DNA from: Bacillota bacterium
GTDB taxonomy: Bacteria; Bacillota; Dethiobacteria; DTU022
Assembly: GCA_033549065.1 (NCBI GenBank)
Contig: JAWSUE010000013.1
Span: 11,501-70,935 of the forward strand
Direction: 5' to 3'
Length of the DNA: 59,435 bases
Notes under the pieces: generated by a model
Databases searched by the model: none
Seen by the model: only the letters and a program-made list of their open reading frames with translations
Told to the model about the DNA's origin: nothing
Shown: positions 10,365-19,142 of the stretch, one piece after another
How the letters are laid out: each line of letters starts with the position of its first letter
How positions within the stretch are numbered: the first letter of the stretch is position 1
Program-made: the position numbers and the translations under genes

Positions 10365-11189
10365 TTATACTACCTCCTGCCGTTTCTCAGAATTAAGTGC
10401 TATAAATATCCAGACAGAGAAAAAAAGAATTGCCAGGCTATATACCAGAGGCCCGCGGATCAAATTAGAGATATCACTGGCAATCGGAAAATCTCTAAAA
10501 TAATAGGTTATCAAACGTCCTGCTGAAAAAATCAGTCCGAATACAGCTGCAGCCAAACCTTCCTTTACTCTGCTTTTTATTAGTATCCACGCCGCCAGGG
10601 ATGCTATAAACGCTGCCCCCATTTCATAAAACTGAGTGGGATGAACCGCCCTGGGTGGTAAGAACATGGCCAGTGGCGAAACATAAATCTGGGCCAGGTG
10701 AGAACCGGAAGCTGCAGGAAATACTATACCCCAGGGAACAGTGGTTACCTTACCGTAACAACATCCATTCAGGAAACAGCCGGTCCTCATAAACATAACG
10801 GAAATACCAACATGAGGCGCCAGATAATCGGTCATCTTCATAAAAGGCACCTTGTTAAAACGTGTGGCAAGCCACCATGTGATCAGCGAAAGAAGAAGAC
10901 CCCCGTAAAGTGTAAAGTTTGCCAGCCTCAACTGCCATATTATGGACGGATTATCAATAACATCCTGTAGATAGAGTACCAGGTAGAGCAGTCGTGAACC
11001 GATTAAAAAAGCGGCGATTGTCAAAGAAATTACGATAATGATTTTCAGATTCGAAAGCCTTTCCTCTCTTAAATGCTTAACAGCAAAAACTGTTAAATAA
11101 ACTGCAGCAAGAAAACCGAAGAAACGGTAAGCGCCTACAGTAAAAGTACTTCCTTCAGCAAATGCTATTTCGAACAAGACTGGATACAT
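10365..11189 (-). CDS. Lgt-family integral membrane protein (prolipoprotein diacylglyceryl transferase-like)
   Basis: A 274-residue protein with about seven hydrophobic segments. The family core is present as MRTGCFLNGCCYGKVTT, PWGIVFP and HPTQFYEMGAAF, which corresponds to the R-x-G-x-F-x-N-G and H-P-x-Q-x-Y-E motifs of Lgt. The canonical NGE is replaced by NGCC. This marks the Cys-Cys-Tyr-Gly subgroup rather than the housekeeping enzyme, so transfer of diacylglycerol to lipoproteins is plausible but unproven. It lies between two GYF-domain membrane proteins with 0- and 49-bp gaps, so it is probably part of their system. Confidence 0.8.
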   Translation of the reverse strand: MYPVLFEIAFAEGSTFTVGAYRFFGFLAAVYLTVFAVKHLREERLSNLKIIIVISLTIAAFLIGSRLLYLVLYLQDVIDNPSIIWQLRLANFTLYGGLLLSLITWWLATRFNKVPFMKMTDYLAPHVGISVMFMRTGCFLNGCCYGKVTTVPWGIVFPAASGSHLAQIYVSPLAMFLPPRAVHPTQFYEMGAAFIASLAAWILIKSRVKEGLAAAVFGLIFSAGRLITYYFRDFPIASDISNLIRGPLVYSLAILFFSVWIFIALNSEKRQEVV

Positions 11190-11238
11190 AAACTTATCCT
11201 TCCGGAATGCTTATTCTCAGCCATCTTAACAAGTTCGC

Positions 11239-13629
11239 TTAACGACCCGCCCTGACCGCTCTCCAGGTGCCCGACATAAAAGTAGAACCGCTGCCTGATG
11301 GAACATTAAAGGTTCCGCTTATACTGTCGCTGCCCTGGGCTGTTCCTTCAAATACAGTAGTCCATCCCTGATCTGCCAAACTGAAACTGATTTTGCCGTC
11401 TTTATATACTGCCTTGAAGCTTTGTGGCTCTTCGTCTGCACTTACTCCATCAGGCAAAACCTGATCAAACTGGATTACTATAGTTCCGGTATAAGAATCT
11501 CCTACATCGGTCGGTTGAAATTCAAGTACCATGGGCACATCCACATTTAGCAGTGATCGAAAAACTTCCTGGATCATTTCGACAATACCTGCGCCCATAG
11601 CCTCTTCACAACCTTCGGCAGCTTCCTGTGCCACCGCCGGGTTTTCATCCAGGATGGCGCAGTAAGTCATCACCCAATAACCTTCCCACCTTCCGGTCAG
11701 ATCAATTTCGTCCAGGTTGAATGTTACATCAACTCTTGCACCCGGTTCCTTAAGTTTAAATTCTGCTTCCATCGTATCTTTTCCGTCAGGTCCGAGGCCG
11801 GAGAGAACTACCAGGCCGGTTGGTTCGGCATTTAGCAGCCCCAGCAGGGTAAACTTCATTTCCCATATACCGTCTTTATCGGTTTCTCCCTGCCAGAGAG
11901 CCTGATTCCGACCGGTTCCAATCATAACCGGCATACCCTCAACGCTGACCGGTTGACCGTCGATCTCACTGGGTATTACAGTAACCCGCAGTGTATATAC
12001 ACTGTTGAGCAAGCTGCCGATTCTTCTAACCTCATTGTTATAATAGCTCTGCTGCCTTTCTATCCTGATCTGTTTGGCCAGCCGCTGAAAAACAGGCTGC
12101 AGTGAATTAACCAGCTCGGCTTTATGGTTTTCGGCAATTCGCTTTTCCAGGGCCTGGTTGCTTCCCCCTGAATAGGTAAAGCCCTGGCTGGTATCACTAA
12201 AGGCAAAAGTCATCCCATCTGTATCGTTCCAGAAAGCGTAAACATAGCGGTTAATTTCTTCGGCGATCATTTTTTCAGCCTCTTCGGGTGAAGGTGCCTG
12301 GTTTGTTATTTTATAAAATGTCTTATACCAGTCAACATTATTCCTGACTTTAAACCCGGGGATGGTCGAATAGTCTGAGCCTCTGTAATAATAGCGACTG
12401 TAGGCATCAACATACATCTGTTCTCTACCGGCAATTGCCGTCGTGGCAAATTTATTCAAACTGTAATCGATGGCAAAGACACCGACAGAAGCAATTTTCA
12501 TTGCCGAAGTACCCCATTTGCCGATGGCATAGTTTCCAAGGTCTTTGGTAAAGGTTAGAACAGCGGGAGCAGGGTTCTGGCCGTCAAGATTTATCGCCAA
12601 CTGAACAAAGGCCAGACCCAAACCGAGATCGCCCATCCAGTTATTGATCGTATTCAGGGTGCCAACTTCAAATACTTCTTCCATGAAGGTCAAAGTCGGC
12701 CCCATTACACCAAACATTTCGGCAGCCGCGTCCCAACCGGCCTTGATCGCGCTGTCACCGGCAGCGCCACCCGAACCCATAGATGAGATCATGTCGGCAA
12801 TTTCCTCCGGGTCGGCTGTATAGGCGCTTCCAGGCAGGTATATTGGCGTGCGGACCCGGGCCATCGGGGAATCAGGATCGGTCGAAGATCTTCTCACCCT
12901 GGCAAATTCTGATAGGTGGTAAGTAAAAATAGTTATCGTGTTTTTCTGTGGGTTAACTTCATAAACAACATGTTCCCATTCTCCCGAAACTTCATTGTAA
13001 TAAAGGGCTCCAATATAATCTCCCGGGTTGACACCCTGGGGAATAGAAGCCGGATCATAAGGTATTTCAATTTCAAGGACTCCGGCCAGTTCATCGTAGC
13101 TGCCGAGAGTTATGTTATATGTATCGTCCAATTGGGCATCCTGCGGAGCTGCACTAAAATTACCCCTTAACGTAACATTCAAGTCCGCAGGTTCGTCAAG
13201 CATATCACCCGGAATGGTGATCCGGATCTCATCTGCCCTTCCAAATACCTGGGCATCTTCTGAGGGCTGCACGGTTTCCGAGATTAATACTTTATCTCCG
13301 CCTCCAAAAGGCAGCCCAATAAACCGAACCAAAATAAAAGCGGCCACAACAATTAAGAGTGCTGCGCCGCCGATGATAGCAAGTTTGGTAAAAGATTTTT
13401 TCTTTTGAGCCTTTACAGGGCTGCCGGCTTCAATTACTTCTCCGCCATAAGCATCAGCCGAACCGGAAAGCTCCGGAACTGTATCCACCCGTCTCCACTC
13501 ACCAAGGTGTTCACTCCAGACGAGATCGTTGTTGTAAATATTGCCTGTCTGCAAAAAGTACTGCATTTCTTCAAGAGTATAAGGGCCATAGTTATTACCT
13601 TCCCGTGAATAGAACCATTGAGTGGACAA
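11239..13629 (-). CDS. Large membrane-anchored protein with N-terminal GYF_2 domain
   Basis: A 796-residue protein. Residues 1-55 are a GYF_2 module (QWFYSREGNNYGPYTLEEMQ), followed by a linker and one transmembrane helix at about 81-103. A long extracytoplasmic part follows. It begins with a beta-rich domain (about 115-245), has a Gly/Ala-rich middle and an Arg/Gln helical region near 520-540, and ends in two beta domains. I do not recognise these as named families. The start is TTG 13629, supported by AAGGAG ten bases upstream. It is the first gene of the minus-strand run reaching guaA and shares its N-terminal architecture with the 8994-10364 protein. Confidence 0.8.
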   Translation of the reverse strand: MSTQWFYSREGNNYGPYTLEEMQYFLQTGNIYNNDLVWSEHLGEWRRVDTVPELSGSADAYGGEVIEAGSPVKAQKKKSFTKLAIIGGAALLIVVAAFILVRFIGLPFGGGDKVLISETVQPSEDAQVFGRADEIRITIPGDMLDEPADLNVTLRGNFSAAPQDAQLDDTYNITLGSYDELAGVLEIEIPYDPASIPQGVNPGDYIGALYYNEVSGEWEHVVYEVNPQKNTITIFTYHLSEFARVRRSSTDPDSPMARVRTPIYLPGSAYTADPEEIADMISSMGSGGAAGDSAIKAGWDAAAEMFGVMGPTLTFMEEVFEVGTLNTINNWMGDLGLGLAFVQLAINLDGQNPAPAVLTFTKDLGNYAIGKWGTSAMKIASVGVFAIDYSLNKFATTAIAGREQMYVDAYSRYYYRGSDYSTIPGFKVRNNVDWYKTFYKITNQAPSPEEAEKMIAEEINRYVYAFWNDTDGMTFAFSDTSQGFTYSGGSNQALEKRIAENHKAELVNSLQPVFQRLAKQIRIERQQSYYNNEVRRIGSLLNSVYTLRVTVIPSEIDGQPVSVEGMPVMIGTGRNQALWQGETDKDGIWEMKFTLLGLLNAEPTGLVVLSGLGPDGKDTMEAEFKLKEPGARVDVTFNLDEIDLTGRWEGYWVMTYCAILDENPAVAQEAAEGCEEAMGAGIVEMIQEVFRSLLNVDVPMVLEFQPTDVGDSYTGTIVIQFDQVLPDGVSADEEPQSFKAVYKDGKISFSLADQGWTTVFEGTAQGSDSISGTFNVPSGSGSTFMSGTWRAVRAGR

Positions 13630-13950
13630 GTGTACTCATCTCCTTATATTTCGGCTGGTAAATTATGAAGTTAAATCATAGTTTCAATTATAAACTATAC
13701 CTCAATTTGATAGAAGCATTTTTCATTAATTCATAGAAAAATAATCCGTGTATTATGAGAATAGTCATTAATTATCGAAAATATAAACTTATTCATTTCC
13801 CTTGACATCACATCATAAAAGTGATTAAAATGATTTTTACACCCATTTATTCAATCCGGTAAGCACCGGTATATAATACACGTTCACTTAACCGGGTTAT
13901 GGGCTCTTTTAATACCATTAAACATATCGAATAAGGAGGCTTTACCCCGG
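13630..13950. promoter_or_regulatory. Divergent intergenic region between the GYF operon and glutamate synthase
   Basis: A 321-bp AT-rich region with no ORF I can support. A plus-strand promoter candidate is TTGACA at 13802-13807, a 17-base spacer and TTAAAA at 13825-13830 (or TAAAAT with 18). Downstream is a short hairpin CCGGT-AAGC-ACCGG at 13856-13869. AAGGAGG at 13934-13940 precedes the first glutamate synthase gene. No promoter is assigned for the minus-strand GYF operon. Confidence 0.5.
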
Positions 13951-15027
13951 ATGTGTGGAATTGTCGGTCTCATTAACAGCAACAGAATAAAGGAAAACGG
14001 CACACGAATCAAAAAGGGCATCCATCTGATGAATGATCGGGGTAATGGCCTCGGTGCAGGATACGCTGCCTACGGGATTTATCCCGATTATCATGATTTT
14101 TATGCCCTGCATATCATGAGTACGGATGAAAAATCGATGGATAGGGCAAAACAGTATATTGACCGGTGGTTTAATATTGAGCACGACAGTTCTATCCCGG
14201 TTTGGTCCGGTAAAATTATTGACCATCCTCTCTTTCATCTTTTCTTCGTCAAGCCCTCACTACCCCCGGGTGAACGTGGCTCGGGAGAAGAGAGCGACGA
14301 TGACTATGTCGTCTCCAAATGTATGGAACTGAATAAGACTATCGATGGGGCGTACACGTGCTCGAATGGAAAAAACATGGGAGTGTTTAAGGGCGTGGGT
14401 ACGCCTCTTGATATTTATGACTTCTTCCAGCTCGATAACTACGAAGGTTACAGCTGGTTGGGCCATAACCGCTTTCCGACAAATACCCCCGGCTGGTGGG
14501 GTGGAGCTCACCCTTTCAGCATTCTTGAGTGGTCCATCGTCCATAACGGCGAAATATCTTCATATGGCATCAACAAGCGTTACCTCGAATCTTTTGGCTA
14601 TTTCTGCCAGCTTCAGACAGACAGTGAAGTTATCGCCTACCTGATTGATCTCTTGATCCGCCAGCACGGCTTAAGCATTACGGAAGCCACCACGGTTTTG
14701 GCTCCGCCATATTGGAGCACTATCGAACGGATGGAGGAGTCTGAAGAAAAAGATAAATTGACCACACTCCGGGTGATCTACGAACAGGCAATGCTGAACG
14801 GGCCCTTTGCGGTTTTAACCACATTTGACGCTGGAATGTTCAGCCTGACCGATAATACCAAGCTGCGCCCGATGACCGCAGGCCGCCATAATGATTATAC
14901 CTATTTTGCCAGTGAAATCGCTTCACTGTACGAAATGGATAACGATATAACCGATATAGTTACTCCCCGGGCAGGACAACCGATAACTGCCCTCTTTAAT
15001 GAAGAATCTGCCGGGGTTAATCTTTAA
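13951..15027 (+). CDS. Glutamate synthase domain 1 protein (class II glutamine amidotransferase subunit)
   Basis: A stand-alone glutaminase subunit (358 residues) of an archaeal-type split glutamate synthase. Cys2 in MCGIVGLINS is the Ntn nucleophile. Family features seen are MNDRGNGLGAGYAAYG, LGHNRFPTNTPGWWGGAHPFS and SIVHNGEISSYG. It supplies ammonia to the FMN domain encoded by the next gene, 12 bp downstream. In the usual bacterial GltB this domain is fused to the synthase domains; here it is separate. Confidence 0.9.
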   Translation: MCGIVGLINSNRIKENGTRIKKGIHLMNDRGNGLGAGYAAYGIYPDYHDFYALHIMSTDEKSMDRAKQYIDRWFNIEHDSSIPVWSGKIIDHPLFHLFFVKPSLPPGERGSGEESDDDYVVSKCMELNKTIDGAYTCSNGKNMGVFKGVGTPLDIYDFFQLDNYEGYSWLGHNRFPTNTPGWWGGAHPFSILEWSIVHNGEISSYGINKRYLESFGYFCQLQTDSEVIAYLIDLLIRQHGLSITEATTVLAPPYWSTIERMEESEEKDKLTTLRVIYEQAMLNGPFAVLTTFDAGMFSLTDNTKLRPMTAGRHNDYTYFASEIASLYEMDNDITDIVTPRAGQPITALFNEESAGVNL

Positions 15028-15039
15028 GGAAGGAGGATT

Positions 15040-16557
15040 ATGATAATGGAGCAAAGGATTGATCAACCGGGACAGTATTCAAACTTTCAACCGGTGTTTG
15101 ACCTGGAACTCTGCGATGGATGTGGCGAATGCGCGGTCCAGTGTACATTTAACGAGATCAGAATTGAACCGCGCGGCGACAGAAAAATTCCTGTGGCCAA
15201 CCGCCAGGCCTGTGGCGCCTGCCACCGCTGTGAGGTAATGTGCCCGCGACGGGCTATTTATATTGAAGAAAAACCGCTCGCCCTAAGAAAGCATGCTGTC
15301 TGGAAAGCGGCTGATCTTAAAAGGGTCCACTATCAATCTTCTTCCGGGGCGGTAAACCTGACCGGTTTCGGTTCTGACAAGGACCTGCCCACATACTGGG
15401 ATAACCTCGTTTTTAACGCCTGCCAGGTGACAAATCCCTCTATCGACCCCCAGCGGGAGCCGATGGAAACAGTGACCTACCTTGGGCGGAAAGCGTTATC
15501 AAGGCAGGAGGCTATCAAAAGCGGCAGTAATGGCAGTTTGATCAAGTTAAAGCTTCCGGTCGTCTTTGCCCCTATGTCTTACGGCAGTATCAGCCTTAAC
15601 CTTCAGAAAGCCATTGCCCGGACGGCAGTAGAGAAAGGTTTGATCTGGTACTCCGGTGAAGGCGGACTTCATGAAGATTTATATCCTTTTGCCGGCCATG
15701 CTGTTTTACAGGTTGCATCCGGTCGTTTTGGTGTTAATCCTTCATACCTGAAAGTTGCCCGGGCATACCAGATAAAAATCGGGCAGGGCGCAAAACCCGG
15801 AATCGGGGGACACCTGCCCGGGGAAAAAGTGCTATCCGGTATATCACAGACAAGAATGATTCCGGAAGGCAGCGATGCCATTTCACCGGCACCCCAACAC
15901 GACATTTATTCAATTGAAGATCTGCGCCTACTTATCTATGCTATCAAGGAAGCCAGCGGATATAAGCCGGTCTGTGTAAAGATTGCGGCAGTTAACAATT
16001 CTGCCGCCATTGCCAGCGGCATTGTCAGGGCCGGGGCCGATATGGTTTACATTGACGGATTCCGCGGAGGTTCGGGAGCAACCCCTTCCATAGTAAGAGA
16101 TAATGTTGGAATTCCCGCCGAACTCGCCCTGGCAGCAGTTGACCAGCGACTTCGGGAAGAGGGAATCCGCAACCAGGCATCGATCATTATTGCCGGGGGA
16201 TTCCGTAACAGCGCGGATGTTATGAAAGCAATTGCCCTCGGAGCTGATGCGGTTGCCATAGGCAGTACCGTTCTGGTTACCTGCGGCTGCCACGGCTGTC
16301 AGCGCTGCCACAGCGGAAAGTGTCCCTGGGGAATCACCACCAATGATCCCGAAATCAGCAAACGACTTGACGAAGATTGGGCATTCGAACGCTTAAGCAA
16401 CCTGATCGATGGTTGGAGTCACGAAATGAAAGAAATCATGGGTTTAAACGGAATTTACGATATCGGCTCTTTCAGGGGTAACAGGCTGATCCTGCGCGGG
16501 GTCGGACTTTCAGAAAAAGAACTTGACATCCTGGGCATTAAACACGCCGGAGAATAA
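15040..16557 (+). CDS. gltB: Glutamate synthase domain 2 (FMN-binding synthase subunit) with N-terminal ferredoxin domain
   Basis: A 505-residue protein. An N-terminal 2x[4Fe-4S] ferredoxin module carries CDGCGECAVQC and CGACHRCEVMCP. The FMN/alpha-ketoglutarate-binding barrel follows: YGSISLNLQKAIARTA, GEGGLHEDLYPF, GQGAKPGIGGHLPG and GGSGATPSIVRDN. The 3Fe-4S-type cysteine cluster is CGCHGCQRCHSGKCPWG. It reduces 2-oxoglutarate with the ammonia from the domain 1 protein. It lies between domain 1 and the domain 3 fusion with gaps of 12 and 9 bp, so the operon is tight. The gene symbol is by role; archaeal-type names vary. Confidence 0.93.
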   Translation: MIMEQRIDQPGQYSNFQPVFDLELCDGCGECAVQCTFNEIRIEPRGDRKIPVANRQACGACHRCEVMCPRRAIYIEEKPLALRKHAVWKAADLKRVHYQSSSGAVNLTGFGSDKDLPTYWDNLVFNACQVTNPSIDPQREPMETVTYLGRKALSRQEAIKSGSNGSLIKLKLPVVFAPMSYGSISLNLQKAIARTAVEKGLIWYSGEGGLHEDLYPFAGHAVLQVASGRFGVNPSYLKVARAYQIKIGQGAKPGIGGHLPGEKVLSGISQTRMIPEGSDAISPAPQHDIYSIEDLRLLIYAIKEASGYKPVCVKIAAVNNSAAIASGIVRAGADMVYIDGFRGGSGATPSIVRDNVGIPAELALAAVDQRLREEGIRNQASIIIAGGFRNSADVMKAIALGADAVAIGSTVLVTCGCHGCQRCHSGKCPWGITTNDPEISKRLDEDWAFERLSNLIDGWSHEMKEIMGLNGIYDIGSFRGNRLILRGVGLSEKELDILGIKHAGE

Positions 16558-16566
16558 GGTGATAAT

Positions 16567-18780
16567 ATGGTCCAAAAAGTTGTTCAACAAATAGATGCTA
16601 AAGGAATCTACTATCGTGAATTAAATGAAATGATCCGGCAGTCTGTAGAAAAAGGCAGCCGCCACATCAGGATTATTAATGTCCGGGGCCAGAGGTATCT
16701 GTCTGCAGGTTTGACAGAAGAAGACCTGCTGCTTGAGATTGAAGGGGTCCCCGGCGACGATTTGGCATTCTGTCTTGGGGGACCTACTGTAAAGGTTTAC
16801 GGTCACGGACAAAACGCAATTGCCAACACCATGGACAGCGGCAAGGTTTATGTCCATGGAATGGGCGGGGATGCCCTGGCCTATGGAATGCGCGGAGGGA
16901 AATTATTTATCCGCGACAATGTTGGCTACAGGGTTGGAATTCATATGAAAGAATATAAGGATTCGAAACCGGCAATTGTAATCGGCGGAACCACCGGTGA
17001 CTTTCTTGGAGAGTACATGGCCGGGGGAACCATTCTCATTCTTAACAGTAAAAATATTACCGATAATGTTGCCGGTCAAGCCGATAAAACACTGGCGACC
17101 GGTATTCATGGTGGAGAAATATACATCTTTAATTACGAAATTCCGGATTACATGCCCGGGATTGGCGCTGTAATAAGAAGTGTCAGCAAAAAAGAGTCCG
17201 AAACCATCAGACCCCTCGTGGAAGAATTCTGTGATGAGTTTGATTTTAATTCAAATGAACTGCTTGAAAGAGATCTGGTTAAGATAGAACCGGCCGGAAG
17301 CAGACCCTTCAGTAAATTTTATTATCCGGCATACCCGGTTAACACGGGGCTGGTCCCTGTCCAAAAAGAGATGGCCTCTCCCTGTGAATCAAACTGCCCG
17401 GTCGGCATTCCAACCGGTCGTTTTCTGGGCCATATTCGTCACGGCGAGTACAGCGAAGCGCTGGAGCTGATTGACTCTTACACTCCTTTCCGCTACAGCA
17501 ATTGCGGCTTCATCTGCGCTTACCTCTGCATGGATGCTTGCAGCAGGGGCAAAATCGATTTTTCTGTCCGTACTGCTGAACTGGCCCGCGGTTTTCACGG
17601 CAAACACAAAGTGGGTAAGATAGGCGAGCACAAGGGTAAAATTATTATCATCGGAGCCGGCCCGGCCGGTTTAAGCAGCGCATATTTTTTGGCCCGCCTC
17701 GGCTATGACGTAGAAATTTATGAAGCCGGTGATCAACCGGGAGGTAAAATGTACCAGGTAATTTCAAGGAAGAGGCTGCCCCTGGAAGATCTCGACCGGG
17801 ACATTAAAAATATTACCGATTTGGGTATAAAATTTCATTTTAACCAGAGGGTGAACAGTAAGCTCTTTAAAGAACTGATGGAGAGAGCTGACCATATTAT
17901 AGTTGCCATCGGCGCCCATCACCCCCTTCTTCCGCCGGTTAAAGGCAGGGAGCTGATCAAGGGCGGTATAGATTTTCTGAAATCTTTCAACTTAGGCGAA
18001 GAGATAAAGATCGGCCCCAGGGCAGTTCTGATCGGCTGCGGTGATGCCGCACTCGACGGAATGGAAGCGCTTTCAAAGCTCGGATTGAAACCGAACCAGA
18101 TAACCGCAATCGACATTCAGACCCCCTCTGCCAAACCGGAAGAACTGCAAAAATGGGTAAGTGCGGGTGTGGAAGTGATGTACCCCTACTTCCTGGAAGA
18201 AGTAGTTGAAGAAGGGGTTGTAGTTCGCGACAGTACAGGCAGCAAGACTTTTCTTCCCGGAGATGCTATCGCCTTTATCAACGAAAAACCAAAACTCGAC
18301 TTTCTCCCGGCCGACCTTACCGATCATCTCAATGCCCGCGGTTTTTTTGAAACGCTTGATGATACCGGTGCAACCACCCATCCGAATATTTCAATCACCG
18401 GAGATGCCGTCGGGCTTGGCCTGGTGGCCAATTCAATCCGAAAGGGCCGCGAATGTGCCAACCGCATCCATGCAAGCATGCAGGGCGAGGTTTACAAACC
18501 TGAAATTAAAGAAGCGATCGATCCTTTTGACCTACGCCTGCACACCAACAGGCCATACAATGATCCAGAGGAAATAACTATCAGGGAAGAATATACCCGC
18601 TGTCTCCACTGCGGGATTTGTGTCCGCTGTGACGAATGTGTCGAGGCCTGCCCACGGGAGGCCAGGACAAGAGAAGGAACAACATTCACCATAGACCTAA
18701 GCAAATGCGGAGGCTGTGGAACCTGTGCTGCAACCTGCAGGGGCGGGGTCATCAGAATGGTTCCCCGGGATAAAAACTGA
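16567..18780 (+). CDS. Fusion: glutamate synthase domain 3 (GXGXG) + GltD-like NAD(P)/FAD oxidoreductase + C-terminal ferredoxin
   Basis: A 737-residue protein. About 1-250 is the GXGXG right-handed helix domain of glutamate synthase (GHGQNAIANTM, MGGDALAYGMRGGKLFIRDN). About 265-345 is the Cys-rich helical domain of the GltD type. About 355-640 holds two nucleotide folds, FAD site IIGAGPAGLSSAYFLARLGY and NAD(P) site LIGCGDAALDGMEAL. The last 80 residues hold two [4Fe-4S] motifs, CLHCGICVRCDECVEACP and CGGCGTCAATC. These parts are separate proteins in most organisms, so electrons from NAD(P)H or ferredoxin would enter here. A strong terminator follows at 18842. Confidence 0.9.
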   Translation: MVQKVVQQIDAKGIYYRELNEMIRQSVEKGSRHIRIINVRGQRYLSAGLTEEDLLLEIEGVPGDDLAFCLGGPTVKVYGHGQNAIANTMDSGKVYVHGMGGDALAYGMRGGKLFIRDNVGYRVGIHMKEYKDSKPAIVIGGTTGDFLGEYMAGGTILILNSKNITDNVAGQADKTLATGIHGGEIYIFNYEIPDYMPGIGAVIRSVSKKESETIRPLVEEFCDEFDFNSNELLERDLVKIEPAGSRPFSKFYYPAYPVNTGLVPVQKEMASPCESNCPVGIPTGRFLGHIRHGEYSEALELIDSYTPFRYSNCGFICAYLCMDACSRGKIDFSVRTAELARGFHGKHKVGKIGEHKGKIIIIGAGPAGLSSAYFLARLGYDVEIYEAGDQPGGKMYQVISRKRLPLEDLDRDIKNITDLGIKFHFNQRVNSKLFKELMERADHIIVAIGAHHPLLPPVKGRELIKGGIDFLKSFNLGEEIKIGPRAVLIGCGDAALDGMEALSKLGLKPNQITAIDIQTPSAKPEELQKWVSAGVEVMYPYFLEEVVEEGVVVRDSTGSKTFLPGDAIAFINEKPKLDFLPADLTDHLNARGFFETLDDTGATTHPNISITGDAVGLGLVANSIRKGRECANRIHASMQGEVYKPEIKEAIDPFDLRLHTNRPYNDPEEITIREEYTRCLHCGICVRCDECVEACPREARTREGTTFTIDLSKCGGCGTCAATCRGGVIRMVPRDKN

Positions 18781-18841
18781 CAAAATCTTCAGTTATTACC
18801 TGTCAAGAATATGTGAAATTGTCACTTTGAGCGTAATATAT

Positions 18842-18867
18842 GGTGAGGCTGAATGCCTCACCTTTTT
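18842..18867 (+). terminator. Intrinsic terminator of the glutamate synthase operon
   Basis: A perfect 8-bp stem GGTGAGGC / GCCTCACC (18842-18849 and 18855-18862) with loop TGAAT and a run of five T at 18863-18867, about 60 bp after the stop of the fusion gene. Confidence 0.9.
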
Positions 18868-19086
18868 ACGTCAGCCCTTTGATTTAGTTCTTAATAACTG
18901 GGCTAACCATAATTCCTCTGCATCAGCTGATTGTTACGGGATACTGGCATTAACGGGGTTAAAATATTTATTTTCAGGTGGCCTGAAATTATAATGTTTT
19001 TTTCTATTTGACCAGCAAATTAATTAGAAAAATGCGAATAGTGCTAATTTACATCTGCGCAACTAATTCACTATTATTATGTAAAC

Positions 19087-19114
19087 ATGATTTAGAATTA
19101 TTATTCTAAATCAT
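19087..19114. repeat. 12-bp perfect inverted repeat upstream of the surface-protein gene
   Basis: ATGATTTAGAAT and its exact reverse complement are separated by TATT. It lies 28 bp before the start codon of the LPATG protein and just after a candidate -10 (TATTAT 19072-19077). It could be an operator for a dimeric repressor or a 5'-UTR stem-loop affecting mRNA stability; the sequence alone does not decide. Confidence 0.6.
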
Positions 19115-19142
19115 AATAAATCATAGAAGGGGGGGAAATGAA

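Larger units (their letters stand above)
18781..19142 (+). promoter_or_regulatory. Intergenic region between glutamate synthase and surface-protein genes
   Basis: A 362-bp region. It holds the GOGAT terminator (18842-18867), then AT-rich sequence. A candidate promoter is TTTACA 19048-19053, 18 bases, TATTAT 19072-19077. A 12-bp perfect inverted repeat (19087-19114) follows, and a G-run ribosome-binding site lies at 19129-19135. No protein is supported here. Confidence 0.45.

Noticed and set aside
18811-18823. GTGA-N5-TCAC inverted repeat as a Rex or GlnR operator
   Set aside because: Spacing and length do not match Rex (TTGTGAA-N4-TTCACAA) or GlnR/TnrA (TGTNA-N7-TNACA), and it lies between a stop codon and a terminator.
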